Positions 1-9,469 are shown, counted from the stretch's first letter. The stretch is 64,000 nucleotides of DNA from Labrenzia sp. PHM005 (GCF_006517275.1 NZ_CP041191.1:3777001-3841000), one strand, 5' to 3'. The notes: generated by a model not told the origin, from the sequence alone. Numbers and translations are program-made.

Positions 1-1
1 A

Positions 2-583
2 CGCGAAGACGCGGGTCACCTGCTTATTGTCGGCACTGGCCGGTTGGCGCCCAATCTGGTTGGCGCCCATATGGCTGTCCGGCCGATCTCCAAAGTTACG
101 ATTTGGGGAAGATCTCAACATAAAGCGGCTGACTTTGCTCGGCAAATCAGTGCCACTTATTCCATCAATGTGACGGTTGCTGAGGAGCTGGAAGCGGCTT
201 TGGGAGAGGCCGATATTATTAGTGCTGCGACCTTGTCGAACGACCCACTGGTAAAGGGTGCCTTGGTGAAACCTGGCGCACATGTCGATTTGGTCGGGGC
301 CTTCAAGCCGTCCATGCGCGAAAGCGATGATGATCTCATCAAACGTGCCGATCTATTTGTCGACACCCGCGACGGCTGCCTGGTGGAGGGGGGCGACATC
401 GTCCAGCCGCTGAAGGCTGGTTTGATCACACCTGAAGACATTCGAGCAGACCTTTATGATCTTTGCCGGGGAACATATCCGGGCCGGCAGTCAAATGACG
501 CGGTCACACTGTTTAAATCCGTCGGCGCCGCGCTCGAAGATCTGGCTGGAGCCATGCTCGCCTATAAAACCGCGAGCAAATAG
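2..583 (+). CDS. Ornithine cyclodeaminase / mu-crystallin family protein, 5' truncated
   Basis: The reading frame is open from base 2 with no start in view, so the N-terminal part lies outside the window. The visible part begins with a Rossmann nucleotide-binding turn (HLLIVGTGRLAPNLV, from base 17), followed by WGRS, and then the family pattern GADIISAATLSNDPLV and PGAHVDLVGAFKPSMRE. These belong to the ornithine cyclodeaminase/delta1-pyrroline-2-carboxylate reductase/mu-crystallin superfamily, NAD(P)H-dependent enzymes acting on cyclic imino acids or deaminating ornithine. About 193 residues are visible of a usual 310-350. The substrate cannot be read from the fragment: the family is functionally mixed, and ketimine or pyrroline-2-carboxylate reductase is as likely as ornithine cyclodeaminase. 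The stop TAG at 581-583 lies 10 bases from the convergent end of the next gene. Confidence 0.85.
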   Translation, partial: REDAGHLLIVGTGRLAPNLVGAHMAVRPISKVTIWGRSQHKAADFARQISATYSINVTVAEELEAALGEADIISAATLSNDPLVKGALVKPGAHVDLVGAFKPSMRESDDDLIKRADLFVDTRDGCLVEGGDIVQPLKAGLITPEDIRADLYDLCRGTYPGRQSNDAVTLFKSVGAALEDLAGAMLAYKTASK

Positions 584-592
584 GAAAGTCCG

Positions 593-1444
593 TTAGCCGA
601 GTTCAAATGTGGTGATGCCAAACATCTGATCGAGCGGAAGATCAGGGGCAGGGCCCTTGTACATGCGGAAAGTCTCAAACTCCGGCGACATCTCGTATTT
701 TTCGACGAGCAGCAACGCTGCGGCATTTGGTTCCGGCGTGTCCAGAATGACGGTCTGTCCTTTCACCTTGCCTGCCAAGGCCTTGAAAAGGATTTCTGCG
801 ATCTCCGGGGTGTCGGCAAAGAGCGGGCCGATTTTGTATCCGTCCCCGCATTGACGCAGGACGCCATAACCTTGAACCTCTCCATCTTCAACAAAAGCAA
901 ATCCGCTGCGGGTTTCTGCCTCTGGTGAGGTCCACAGTTTGATAAATTCGCTTCGTTCTGCCGGGAAGAAACGCCGGTCATACTCCTGGAGAGACGGAAA
1001 CAAATCCTGGTCCAACGGAGTGAGCCGGGGGTCCATAGGCGTGTCACAAATTGGCGTCCCGACATACCGGACATTCCGGTAGACTGGCTTAAATCCATGT
1101 TTGGCGTATCTTGGGGTCTGTTCCTTCACGGCATCGAGCCCCAAGGTCCGGCCGTTGAGGTAACTCATGGCATGGTCCCAGATGAGCTGCCCATAGCCTT
1201 TGGCCCGGTGTTCCGGTTTTGTGATAAACAGCCCGATAAAGCCGAAGTCATGACCGTAGCGCACAGCTGAGATAACGGTGACCAGTTGTCCGTTTACCTC
1301 GCCAGCAAAAAAGCCAGTTTGATCTGCTTCTAGAAATGCGGCCGCATCTTCGAGACCTGGGTTCCATCCCTCATTCGCTGCCAAGTCGATGGCGGTTTGA
1401 ATATCTTCCGGGCCGAGATTTCTGATTTTTAGGTCGGTGGTCAT
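593..1444 (-). CDS. GNAT-family N-acetyltransferase with a C-terminal YitH-like domain
   Basis: This is a predicted acetyl-CoA-dependent N-acetyltransferase of 283 residues. The N-terminal half is a GNAT fold: the segment around residues 65-95 contains FGFIGLFITKPEHRAKGYGQ, which carries the RxxGxG/A acetyl-CoA pyrophosphate-binding signature. The C-terminal half (about residues 150-280) has the GYGVLRQCGDGYKIGPLFAD pattern typical of the second, degenerate domain in YitH-type double GNATs. The start ATG is preceded by GGAG at a good distance. It stands alone, converging on the cyclodeaminase-like gene. The acceptor is unknown, and amino acids or small amines are typical for the subgroup. Confidence 0.85.
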   Translation of the reverse strand: MTTDLKIRNLGPEDIQTAIDLAANEGWNPGLEDAAAFLEADQTGFFAGEVNGQLVTVISAVRYGHDFGFIGLFITKPEHRAKGYGQLIWDHAMSYLNGRTLGLDAVKEQTPRYAKHGFKPVYRNVRYVGTPICDTPMDPRLTPLDQDLFPSLQEYDRRFFPAERSEFIKLWTSPEAETRSGFAFVEDGEVQGYGVLRQCGDGYKIGPLFADTPEIAEILFKALAGKVKGQTVILDTPEPNAAALLLVEKYEMSPEFETFRMYKGPAPDLPLDQMFGITTFELG

Positions 1445-1724
1445 GATTTCTCCGGGAGAATGGGGCTTGATAATGGCACGCGGTATGAAAAGGCTACCAT
1501 AGGCAAAAAGGGAGTTATCTTTTCATTTCTATGATAATCTGAGTGGATTCAAGAGTTTGGGCAAGGTAACAACAAATGAGTCTGGAAGAAAATTTTCTAT
1601 TTGGACCGGAAACAGTCATTTTGTGACAGCCGCCACATGAAGATCCCAGACAGTTGTTATATTAAATTACACAAGGCCTCTGCACAGGACGCAGTGCCAC
1701 AGAATTATTGTACAGGAGACTGAC

Positions 1725-2411
1725 ATGACGGTCCTATCCGGTTTCTTCTTCGCCTGTCCGAAGTCCGCCCGGATGAAAGCTGCCGGTGCTGCCATCGGGG
1801 GCATTCTGGCAGCCGGGGCTGCGCAGGCTGAACCAATCGCACTTGTTCTGGACAAATCCGAAGCAGTGACGTTTCCAGCCTTTACAGAATTGTCTCCCGG
1901 CGATGTCGTGGAACTTGGCAATTCCGGGCATATCGATCTTCTCGACTACAGCGCCTGCCGCGAAGTTCGGATCACATCTGGCCGCGTCATGATCTCTTCG
2001 ACCGGTTACGTCATCGACGGCGGTGTCGAAAAGGAACTGCGTGCCGGAAATTGCCTGCAGGCTGACAGCGGCAGCACTCCGAGCGCTGATGAAAAGAAGG
2101 GGCTGACGGTCACCTTGCGCAGCATAAAAGCGGCCAACAAGACGGCCGCGTCGTTGATGCTACGCTTTGATGAGCAACTGAAGACAGATTACGATACGGT
2201 CTTTGTTGCCTTTGAGGGCGGCGCGCCGAAACGCTTCGAACTTGGCGAAAACATCCTGACTGACATGCCTGTCCGCAGTGAAGAAACGGACAAGGTCGAT
2301 GTCGAGTTGTTCTTCCAAGGTAAGGCACCGGACTTTGGTGTGGTTATGCGCAAGTTCACCATCGACCCGGCTTCTGTTGGACGGAAGACCGCTGTTGTCG
2401 TGGTAAAATGA
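1725..2411 (+). CDS. Secreted protein of unknown function, coupled to a CHASE2 cyclase
   Basis: The product is 228 residues with a signal peptide: a hydrophobic stretch MKAAGAAIGGILAAGAAQA, cut probably after AQA near residue 35. The mature part has a short beta-rich segment (residues about 55-100: GDVVELGNSGHIDLLDY, then SACREVRITSGRV) that resembles the FecR-like periplasmic domains found next to CHASE2 cyclases. This likeness is by eye only. No catalytic motif is visible. The stop overlaps the start of the cyclase by four bases (ATGA), so the two are translationally coupled. The arrangement suggests that the secreted protein and the extracytoplasmic CHASE2 sensor act together. Confidence 0.75.
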   Translation: MTVLSGFFFACPKSARMKAAGAAIGGILAAGAAQAEPIALVLDKSEAVTFPAFTELSPGDVVELGNSGHIDLLDYSACREVRITSGRVMISSTGYVIDGGVEKELRAGNCLQADSGSTPSADEKKGLTVTLRSIKAANKTAASLMLRFDEQLKTDYDTVFVAFEGGAPKRFELGENILTDMPVRSEETDKVDVELFFQGKAPDFGVVMRKFTIDPASVGRKTAVVVVK

Positions 2412-4342
2412 CAGCCGACAGGCGCATATCAGATCAGTTTACCGGCCGGAAACGGCTTGTTGTGGCGATCGCAATTCTGGCGATCGCCGCTGGTACTTTG
2501 CTTGGGTTGACTGCCGACAAGGCGATCTGGGAAGGCTGGGTCACCGATCGTATCTTTCAGCTGCGTGCGCATTTGTCCAAGTCAGACACACCTCCGCCGT
2601 CTCCGGTTGCGGTGGTGGGACTGGATCAGGTTTCCCTCGATTCTAAACGTCTGACGACCGTGCCGCGTGTCTTCATGACACCGGTTTTTGCCGAAGCGGG
2701 GCAGGCTATTTTGGACGCTGGCGCTGTCGGGGTCGGGTATGACTTTGTCTTTGCGTTTAGTGCAGATTCTTTTGCTGATCCAAATTCCGGCGAAGCTCGG
2801 CTGCGCGGATTTGACCGGCCGTTTTTGGGGTTTTTATACCGCAACCGCGGCAAGGTTTTTGTTTCCAGAACAAGCACGGGTGTCCCGCACCGGTCTGTGT
2901 CCGCAGCGGCCGGGGCATCCGGTGTCCGGTATGCGGAAGTAACGCCTGATAACGATGGGGTGGTTCGCCGTCATACGCCGCAGCCGCCGCTTGATGAATC
3001 TCCCTTGCTGATTGATGCGTTGCTTGCCAGCGTACGGTCATCGGCATCTGACAGTTATGTCGCAGTACCGGAAAACCGACTGGCGACGTCGTTGCCATAT
3101 CTCTCCCTGCTAGATGTTCTGGCGATGGCGGAGACAGAAACTGGTCGGGAGAAACTGCGGGACTTTGCAACCGGCCGGGTGGTTCTCTTCGGCAGCACAA
3201 TGCCGAATGAAGATGAGCACCTTTATTCCGACCGGTTCTTACCTTGGCTGCCGGACACCCTTGCAGAGACCGGTGAAAGCGGCCGGCCGTATGTCCGCCA
3301 TGCAACAGCTGGGGTATATGTTCTGGCCGATTTGATCGGGGCCGCATTATCAGGCCGCACGGCTTTAGATCCGCCACCCGGGACGCTCTCAATAATTGCC
3401 GTGTTATTTGCGATATTTGGCGCGTGTGCGGGTCTTTTGTTGCCGCTCTCCGTTTTACCCATCGTTGCTGCGATTGGTATGAGCGCTGGATTGAGCCTGA
3501 GTTTTGTTGGCCTCGATTTTGGCTATTTGTTGGCCCCAGGCGTAGCACCGGTCGCGGCCATTTCTGGTATGGTTGTCGCTGCGATCGGCAAGGTTGGCGT
3601 TCTGCAGCGGCGGCAGCGGTCACTGGTCCGGCTCTTCGGCCACTACCTGTCTCCGGATGTCATTCAGCAAATGGCCCAGTCTGAGGAATTGCCGGAGCTT
3701 GGCGGGGAGACCCGCTATGTCGTGGTTGCCTTCATCGATATTGTCGGTTTCACCAAGATGTCCGAACGGTTGCCGGATCATGAAGTGGTGCGGGTGGTCA
3801 ACACAAGCTTTGATGCCATCGGACAGGTGATCACCAAACACGGCGGATACATCGACAAATATATCGGCGATGCCATCATGGCCGTGTGGAATGCCCCCAA
3901 TACTGTTGAGTATCCGGAGCAAGCAGCGGTCGATGCGTCGAGGGAGATCGTTGAGCTGCTGGATGGCATTCGATCCCAAACCGGTCAGACCGCGCTGGAT
4001 CTTCGCATCGCCCTAAACTCCGGTCCTGTCCTGGTTGGGGATATCGGCGGCCAGCACCGGCGGTCTTTCACTGTGATGGGCACGACTGTGAATACTGCGA
4101 GCCGGATCGAAAGTGTTGCTAAGGATAAAAAGGTGCGCTTAGCCGTGAATGATACGGTCGCCAGCAAACTACCGGAAGATTATCCGGTTAAAAAGATCTG
4201 GAGCGGGCAGCTTCGTGGTTTAAGCCATGACACGCATGTGTTCACTCTGGACGTGCCAGCGATGTACATGGAGCCGGATAAGGAAACCGGTGACCAAAAA
4301 GACCGGCGGCAACCTCCGAAACTGGTCAAGTTTCCGCGTTAG
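2408..4342 (+). CDS. CHASE2-domain class III adenylate/guanylate cyclase
   Basis: This is a membrane sensor that makes a cyclic nucleotide (cAMP most likely). In order, the 644 residues hold: an N-terminal membrane segment (about 15-38); a periplasmic CHASE2 region (about 50-310, with AVVGLDQVSLD and GAVGVGYDFVF); three closely spaced membrane helices (about 325-395); and a class III cyclase domain (about 430-610). The catalytic domain keeps the first metal aspartate in VVAFIDIVGFTKMSERL, GDAIMAVWNAP, and the TVNTASRIE segment with the Asn and Arg that hold the transition state. It starts inside the stop of the preceding secreted-protein gene. A metallophosphoesterase of the cyclic-nucleotide phosphodiesterase type lies at the far end of the window, but nothing in the sequence links the two. 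Confidence 0.93.
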   Translation: MTADRRISDQFTGRKRLVVAIAILAIAAGTLLGLTADKAIWEGWVTDRIFQLRAHLSKSDTPPPSPVAVVGLDQVSLDSKRLTTVPRVFMTPVFAEAGQAILDAGAVGVGYDFVFAFSADSFADPNSGEARLRGFDRPFLGFLYRNRGKVFVSRTSTGVPHRSVSAAAGASGVRYAEVTPDNDGVVRRHTPQPPLDESPLLIDALLASVRSSASDSYVAVPENRLATSLPYLSLLDVLAMAETETGREKLRDFATGRVVLFGSTMPNEDEHLYSDRFLPWLPDTLAETGESGRPYVRHATAGVYVLADLIGAALSGRTALDPPPGTLSIIAVLFAIFGACAGLLLPLSVLPIVAAIGMSAGLSLSFVGLDFGYLLAPGVAPVAAISGMVVAAIGKVGVLQRRQRSLVRLFGHYLSPDVIQQMAQSEELPELGGETRYVVVAFIDIVGFTKMSERLPDHEVVRVVNTSFDAIGQVITKHGGYIDKYIGDAIMAVWNAPNTVEYPEQAAVDASREIVELLDGIRSQTGQTALDLRIALNSGPVLVGDIGGQHRRSFTVMGTTVNTASRIESVAKDKKVRLAVNDTVASKLPEDYPVKKIWSGQLRGLSHDTHVFTLDVPAMYMEPDKETGDQKDRRQPPKLVKFPR

Positions 4343-4425
4343 TTGTTTGAATTATGCGCTTTTTCGGGCATCATTTGATTGCTACCTGTAATCAGGACAA
4401 TCGATTGTGATGCCAGTGAGGCCGT

Positions 4426-6417
4426 ATGGGTGAGTGGCCGGACAATCCACCAGGCGGACAGCCGCGGCCGGAGTTTGATAAGACCATCATCCGGCCTGCA
4501 TCGTCGACTGCTTTTAAAGCTGCCGAAAGTGTCCAAGCTGACCCAGGGCCGCTCGACAAAAGTCCTGCAAAGCCCCAACAATCCAACGGAAAATCCAACC
4601 TCTGGAAGTTTGCTGGCATCGCGGTAATCTTTTTGCTCTTGGGAGCTGGTGGTGGCAGTGTCGCGCTCCTCATCAGTTCCGGTGCGATTACGTTTTCTTC
4701 GCCAGAGGACGGTCAACAGAGCACAGCTGAATCCGTAACTGAGCAGGCGAAGGTGGAAGACCCTGCGGTCAGTGACTCACAATCTGAACAGGCAATGCCG
4801 CCAGGCCAATCTGAAGACGCGCAGGAACAGGTGACTGCTGAGGTCAATTCTGACGAGCTCGAAACGCCGGCCGATCCGTTTTATGACATGGCCTTGTCTG
4901 CGGTGATCCCGCTGGCTGGTGATCCGGTATTGCTCCGTTCCGCCGACGCCCATCAACGTATCGAATTGTCGGAACGCCCTCTGGGACTGGACAGCGGCAG
5001 CGACAAGTTTGGTCTTGCCAATGCGGCGGCTGCCTATGTGCTCGACAGTCAAATGCTGGATGAGAGCGGAACACTCGTGATCCGCGCGCCCGGAACCGAG
5101 GCGGACTTCCAGTTTGGCAATTTTGGCGGAGGTCAGGATTCTGAAAGTCTGGACATCGTTGAAGAAGATCCTGCGGATGCCGGAGCTGCACTGCCGGTGT
5201 TTTTGAAACCGGCAACCAATACCTTGGATCTTTATCTGAATGAGCGGCCGATTGGTCAGGGTGCCCATCGGATTGAAATTCGGGAGGCTATTGATAAGGC
5301 GGTGCCGATTGAGACCTATTTGACCACGCACGGGTTCGACAAAGAGTTTGCTGCAGACGCGGCAGGTTTCATGAAATCAAAGTTTGGACGGGGCGATTTT
5401 GTCGCGGGCGATAAAGTCGCTGTTCGAGGTGTTCGTTTGCCCAATAAGATAGGCCGGATCGGCGACTATTACCGGCCGGTTCAGATGTCCCTCTATGCCG
5501 CCGACGGCTACTTGGGAACGGCCTCGCTTTCCACCAGCCGGGATCAGTCGGGGTATGTGGCGGGTGCAGATCCTTGGTTCGGCAAACCGTTTGAACAGGA
5601 AGATCCAGGTGAAGATGACAAGGACGGCAAAGCCAAAAGCCACCGGCTGATTGACGGTCTTTACGCGACTGCCATAAGGAATGCCGTTCCTGCCTCAATC
5701 GTCGGCGAGGCGATTGCTTATCTCGCCCCAACCACTGACCTGAAACGCGCCGTCAAACCGGGCGAACGGTTTACACTCTTGTTTTCAGCTCAGCCCAGGG
5801 ATGAAAAACGCGGTGGTGGCCGGGTTCTTTTTGCCGGTGTCCGGCGGGGCGACAATTGGTCGGTCCGCTGTTATGTCCTCAAAGCCCCGGGAAGTCCGCG
5901 GTTCGCCTGCGTCAACGAAGGCGGCAAGGTCAGCATTTCTGGTGCGATGCTGGTTCCGGTCAAAGGTGTTCTGACGTCCAAATTTGGCATGCGGTTTCAC
6001 CCGATCAAAAAGACCTCCCGCCTTCACGCCGGTGTTGATTGGGCCGCGCCGACGGGCACCCCCATCCGGGCGGCCTTTTCAGGCAAGGTCAGTTACCGCG
6101 ATGTCCGCGGTGGGTACGGCAATTTCATTGAGCTGCGTCACAAAGACGGCATCACCACACGCTACGCGCATTTGCATGAGTACGGTGAGGGCATTGAGCT
6201 GGAATCGGTTGTGCAAGCCGGAGATCTGATCGGTTATGTCGGGACGACAGGCCTCTCCACCGGACCGCACCTTCATTTTGAAATCCGCCAACGCGGCGAA
6301 CCGACAGACCCGCTGGCTTTTGAGATGGAGACAGGAACCGATGCACCGCAGACCGTGTCCAGTCCGGCTTTGAAAGGGTACCGGGACTTTGTTCAGACGG
6401 TCCTGACGACACAATAG
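4426..6417 (+). CDS. Inner-membrane-anchored M23 (LytM-type) peptidoglycan endopeptidase with KTIIRP motif
   Basis: The 663 residues fall into a cytoplasmic, Pro-rich N-terminus, one membrane helix (about 63-90), an acidic linker, and a periplasmic part ending in an M23 metallopeptidase domain (about 515-635). The zinc ligands and active-site histidines are in place: HAGVDWAAP gives HxxxD, and GPHLHFEIR gives HxH. M23 enzymes cut peptide crosslinks in peptidoglycan. The N-terminus contains FDKTIIRPAS with Thr20, the same motif as in the T6SS proteins TssL and TssG encoded in this window. The PAAR gene starts 94 bases downstream. I infer a wall-opening enzyme serving the secretion apparatus, as TagX or MltE do elsewhere. 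A role in cell division cannot be excluded. Confidence 0.88.
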   Translation: MGEWPDNPPGGQPRPEFDKTIIRPASSTAFKAAESVQADPGPLDKSPAKPQQSNGKSNLWKFAGIAVIFLLLGAGGGSVALLISSGAITFSSPEDGQQSTAESVTEQAKVEDPAVSDSQSEQAMPPGQSEDAQEQVTAEVNSDELETPADPFYDMALSAVIPLAGDPVLLRSADAHQRIELSERPLGLDSGSDKFGLANAAAAYVLDSQMLDESGTLVIRAPGTEADFQFGNFGGGQDSESLDIVEEDPADAGAALPVFLKPATNTLDLYLNERPIGQGAHRIEIREAIDKAVPIETYLTTHGFDKEFAADAAGFMKSKFGRGDFVAGDKVAVRGVRLPNKIGRIGDYYRPVQMSLYAADGYLGTASLSTSRDQSGYVAGADPWFGKPFEQEDPGEDDKDGKAKSHRLIDGLYATAIRNAVPASIVGEAIAYLAPTTDLKRAVKPGERFTLLFSAQPRDEKRGGGRVLFAGVRRGDNWSVRCYVLKAPGSPRFACVNEGGKVSISGAMLVPVKGVLTSKFGMRFHPIKKTSRLHAGVDWAAPTGTPIRAAFSGKVSYRDVRGGYGNFIELRHKDGITTRYAHLHEYGEGIELESVVQAGDLIGYVGTTGLSTGPHLHFEIRQRGEPTDPLAFEMETGTDAPQTVSSPALKGYRDFVQTVLTTQ

Positions 6418-6511
6418 GCTCGGTCAAACTCCGATAGTTTGTGATGTAAATCGCAATCAGTGCGCCAGTTTTGGAGTATAGTGAAACAACAAACCGAGAC
6501 AGGAGCCATCA

Positions 6512-6808
6512 ATGAGCCGTCCGGCTGCCCGATTGGGCGATTTTCACGTGTGCCCCATGACACCGATCCCTCCCGGATTGCCAATCATTCCGCCGTGTGC
6601 GGTGACAACGCTGATCGGAAAACGCCCGGCTGCGCGGATGACAGATCTTTGTGCCTGCGTCGGTCCGCCGCCGGCGAATGTCGACCCGATCATCATGGGA
6701 TCGGTCACAGTATTGGTCAACGGATTGCCCCTTGCACGGATTGGGGACCCAACCCTGAAAGGTGGCGTGATCACCACCGGTGACTTCACCGTCTTGGTTG
6801 GCGGTTGA
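6512..6808 (+). CDS. PAAR-domain T6SS spike tip protein
   Basis: The product is 98 residues and consists only of a PAAR repeat domain: RLGDFHVCPM near the start, then ITTLIGKRPAARMTDLCAC-like and SVTVLVNGLPLARIGDPT segments, ending DFTVLVGG. The His, Cys and Cys positions fit the zinc-binding cone that caps a VgrG trimer. In T6SS loci the genes following a PAAR gene often encode the effector it carries and the immunity protein. Here two unrecognised genes follow on the same strand. It lies apart from the vgrG at 23536, which is otherwise without a tip partner. Confidence 0.93.
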   Translation: MSRPAARLGDFHVCPMTPIPPGLPIIPPCAVTTLIGKRPAARMTDLCACVGPPPANVDPIIMGSVTVLVNGLPLARIGDPTLKGGVITTGDFTVLVGG

Positions 6809-7121
6809 TTGTTTGCCGGAAAACTCGCCGCGGCATTTTCGGGATTAGTTGAGAATGAACATGGTTTTAGCGAATGAAGCTTGTTTTGTTGTGCAGTCTT
6901 GATCACATATGTAAATTCGGTTCTCATTGTGAATTAGTACTATGTAAAAAAAGTTTTATATATTAGATATTCAATTAAAAATTATTCTTTAATTCGCTGA
7001 TTTGTGTTTTGTAACACTTAGAAATTCTTCGAAATCAAATAAATTGTTTGCGTGGGCAAAGAAACCCGGAAGCAAATTTCCCGGTCCTGAATAAGCACCG
7101 TGGGAGTTTGGGAGAGTTGCC
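6809..7121. other. AT-rich intergenic stretch between PAAR and the candidate effector gene
   Basis: About 310 bases without a supported gene. From about 6920 to 7050 the sequence is far richer in A and T than the surrounding DNA, with runs such as AAAAAAAGTTTTATATATTAG. It probably holds the promoter of the next gene, and the composition break may mark the edge of an acquired effector cassette. No clear terminator follows the PAAR gene. Confidence 0.5.
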
Positions 7122-8210
7122 GTGCCAAACAATACTGAATTTGACCGTCTTGCCGAAATGTCCGCTCAGCTTATGGGCAAAACATCTGCTCTGGCCGCTG
7201 TTGCTGCTGCTCAGGAGCGGCTGGAGATGCGGGTCGTTTATCACGGGCAAAATCTTGAAACAGAACGCCATGTCCGCCATGCGCAGCGCATGGATGACGC
7301 GGTCAATCAACTGATCGTCCATGTGGTCGTGTCGATCGCAACGCTCGGTCTGACAGCGGCGGTGGAAGCCGTGATGGCAGGCGCCTATGTCGCCGAAGGG
7401 GCCTATGCAACAACGCAGGGCGTTCGGTATGCCCAAGCAACAGCTGCCGTTGAAGAGGCGCTGGCCGCAAAGGCCATTCTGGACAAGATCAACAATGTTG
7501 TCGCGGTCGCGCGCAATCCAGCCTTGCGAAACATCCTGATTGAATATCATGCAGTCAAACTCATGGTCGAAGCGCCAGTGGTCGGGGTTCAATACGCCCT
7601 GGAACAATGGGCTGAGCAGCGGCAAGGGCATGCTTATGAATTCGATCTTTTGGATTCCCCGGAAAACGATGGTGGCTCTTTTCTCCGGGAACGTGATGGC
7701 AGTGCCCGGCGCCCAGGGTTGGGCGATCTAAAGGATGCGGCTGAATTTTTGAGATTGGCCAAACAAGTCTATGACCGCTGGGGCCGGGATCAACAGACAG
7801 AGCGGGCTTTCCTGGAACGGTTGGCGCGGATTTGCGGCGAAGCATGCCGGACGACATTGAACCAGGATATCGGCGGAATTCAGCAAGACACTCAGGTCTT
7901 TCTAGGTCTTGATGGAATGCGCTTTGGCGAAATCGATGATGTCTTGAACAGGGAGGTATCTGCCCTGGTTCGCCGGGAAAACCCGGATATCAGCGATTAT
8001 GACCTCCGGCTCGCCGTCTCTTCGGTGCTGGTGCAGTACTGGCAGCGCCCCTACAGCGAACTGACGCAAATGAAGGCCCGATTACAGGTGCAAATTCAGA
8101 GCCTGACTACCGAAATCGCCCGTTTGGAGCGGCGGATCCGTTTGGCGCTGAACAACCAGCCCGCGCTTCGGTTCGGTTACCGTCCGACCATCGGTGAACC
8201 GGCTTTTTGA
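7122..8210 (+). CDS. Unrecognised helical protein downstream of PAAR; candidate T6SS effector
   Basis: I do not recognise this 362-residue protein. It begins with GTG, preceded by GGGAGAG at a fitting distance. It has no signal peptide and looks mostly helical. Residues about 85-135 are Ala/Gly/Val-rich and hydrophobic (VVVSIATLGLTAAVEAVMAG), which could enter membranes. The C-terminal 60 residues form a likely coiled coil (QMKARLQVQIQSLTTEIARL). Its place directly after a PAAR gene and an AT-rich gap suggests cargo of the secretion spike, or an adaptor for such cargo. No nuclease, lipase or amidase motif was seen. Confidence 0.7.
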   Translation: MPNNTEFDRLAEMSAQLMGKTSALAAVAAAQERLEMRVVYHGQNLETERHVRHAQRMDDAVNQLIVHVVVSIATLGLTAAVEAVMAGAYVAEGAYATTQGVRYAQATAAVEEALAAKAILDKINNVVAVARNPALRNILIEYHAVKLMVEAPVVGVQYALEQWAEQRQGHAYEFDLLDSPENDGGSFLRERDGSARRPGLGDLKDAAEFLRLAKQVYDRWGRDQQTERAFLERLARICGEACRTTLNQDIGGIQQDTQVFLGLDGMRFGEIDDVLNREVSALVRRENPDISDYDLRLAVSSVLVQYWQRPYSELTQMKARLQVQIQSLTTEIARLERRIRLALNNQPALRFGYRPTIGEPAF

Positions 8211-8265
8211 TCGGCGTTAACCGCTTTTCTTCCATCAAAACATCGCTTACGGAGGCAAGAAGTCC

Positions 8266-9336
8266 ATGGCCAACATCACTGAAGCCACAGCCAACAGATG
8301 GGTGCAGACTGCCCGCGCAGCCTATAGCAGCCAAGTCATTTCACCGTTTTGTGCGGCCTATCAGCAGGCCTACACCAATTTCACCAAAACACTTGAAGCT
8401 CAAGACGCTGCAGACAAGGCGGAGGCCGAGGCAAAAACCGAGATGGCCATCCTTGCGCTGTCATTGATTGGTGGGTTTGGGCTCGGAACTGTCATGGGAG
8501 CAGCCTGTGCAAAGGCCTGCGCCGGGAAAATATCCCAAAAGATGCTCAACGGACCGGTCCTGGACTATGTGTCAGCAAACTTGGGAGAGCGGTCCTTCAA
8601 AACACTGGATTTCGTCGCCAATGATATCCGGTCGGAATTCGTCGCCGGCGCCTTGTTTGATGTTGTCAGCGCCAAGGCCGGGGACAAGTTGAAAGCTGCT
8701 CTGACAAACCAACCCCAGGACATCAAACATGCCAAAGGATTTATCGATGAGCCCTTGACGGTGCTCGTCAATATGACCGGATATGTGGACGGCCTGTGTC
8801 ACACAGCCTTGTTGTTGATCGAGGAGATCTTCAACGGCAAACTGAAAGATAAAGAACAGGAATATCTCAAGAAGTTTCACCAGTCGTCCAAGCTCTTAAA
8901 ACTCAGCCATAAGATGCCCGACAAGTTGAAAGAGCGGATCGAACTGTCGTTCTGGATGCGGTATCTGCTGACGCTGGATCAAATCAAGGTTCAGGAGTGG
9001 CGCTGGAACCGGACCGCGTTTGGCTCCTTTGCCGAAGAATACACCGTGACCAAAGGAATTCCGCAAAACCCGACGGACAAAAACTATCCGAAAACAGGGC
9101 GGGACCACCGCCGCCACCGGCAAGAGGTGATTTATAACGACGCTGGTGAATTGGTGAAAAAGCGGATTGATACACTCTATAAGGCGCTGGTCGGTCACAC
9201 CTTTTTCGGAATGGAAGCAACATACGGCGGTTTCAGCAGTTCAAAGGAAACGGTCGACAAACAATTGCTCATGCGCGCTCAATTTGCTTTGAAGAAGTTA
9301 CAACCTGCCTATGCGCCGGGGTCCAAAGGACGGTGA
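8266..9336 (+). CDS. Unrecognised protein with a hydrophobic Gly/Ala segment; candidate effector or partner
   Basis: A 356-residue protein of unknown function, 55 bases after the preceding gene and read the same way. An Ala-rich helix (about 40-62) leads into a hydrophobic, glycine-rich segment (ILALSLIGGFGLGTVMGAAC, residues 64-83). The remainder is soluble, with a basic stretch late in the protein (residues about 270-300, GRDHRRHRQEV). There is no signal peptide. The hydrophobic segment occupies a place comparable to the one in the previous protein, so the pair may be distant relatives or an effector with its partner. Which of the two would be toxic, if either, cannot be told from the sequence. 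Confidence 0.68.
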   Translation: MANITEATANRWVQTARAAYSSQVISPFCAAYQQAYTNFTKTLEAQDAADKAEAEAKTEMAILALSLIGGFGLGTVMGAACAKACAGKISQKMLNGPVLDYVSANLGERSFKTLDFVANDIRSEFVAGALFDVVSAKAGDKLKAALTNQPQDIKHAKGFIDEPLTVLVNMTGYVDGLCHTALLLIEEIFNGKLKDKEQEYLKKFHQSSKLLKLSHKMPDKLKERIELSFWMRYLLTLDQIKVQEWRWNRTAFGSFAEEYTVTKGIPQNPTDKNYPKTGRDHRRHRQEVIYNDAGELVKKRIDTLYKALVGHTFFGMEATYGGFSSSKETVDKQLLMRAQFALKKLQPAYAPGSKGR

Positions 9337-9469
9337 CCCAACGCGGGCGCTGGACACCGGTCTTAACAACGGGCGCCGCATTCGCAGCGTCCGTTTCCTT
9401 TGACTGAGCACCTGGTCCAGCCTGGGAAGCGCTTTGGACTGGCACTGAATTGGCGGTTCGTCCGGCCTC

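Noticed and set aside
2757..3623. 288-codon reverse frame inside the CHASE2 cyclase gene
   Set aside because: Low-complexity Gln/Arg-rich translation opposite a well-supported membrane cyclase.
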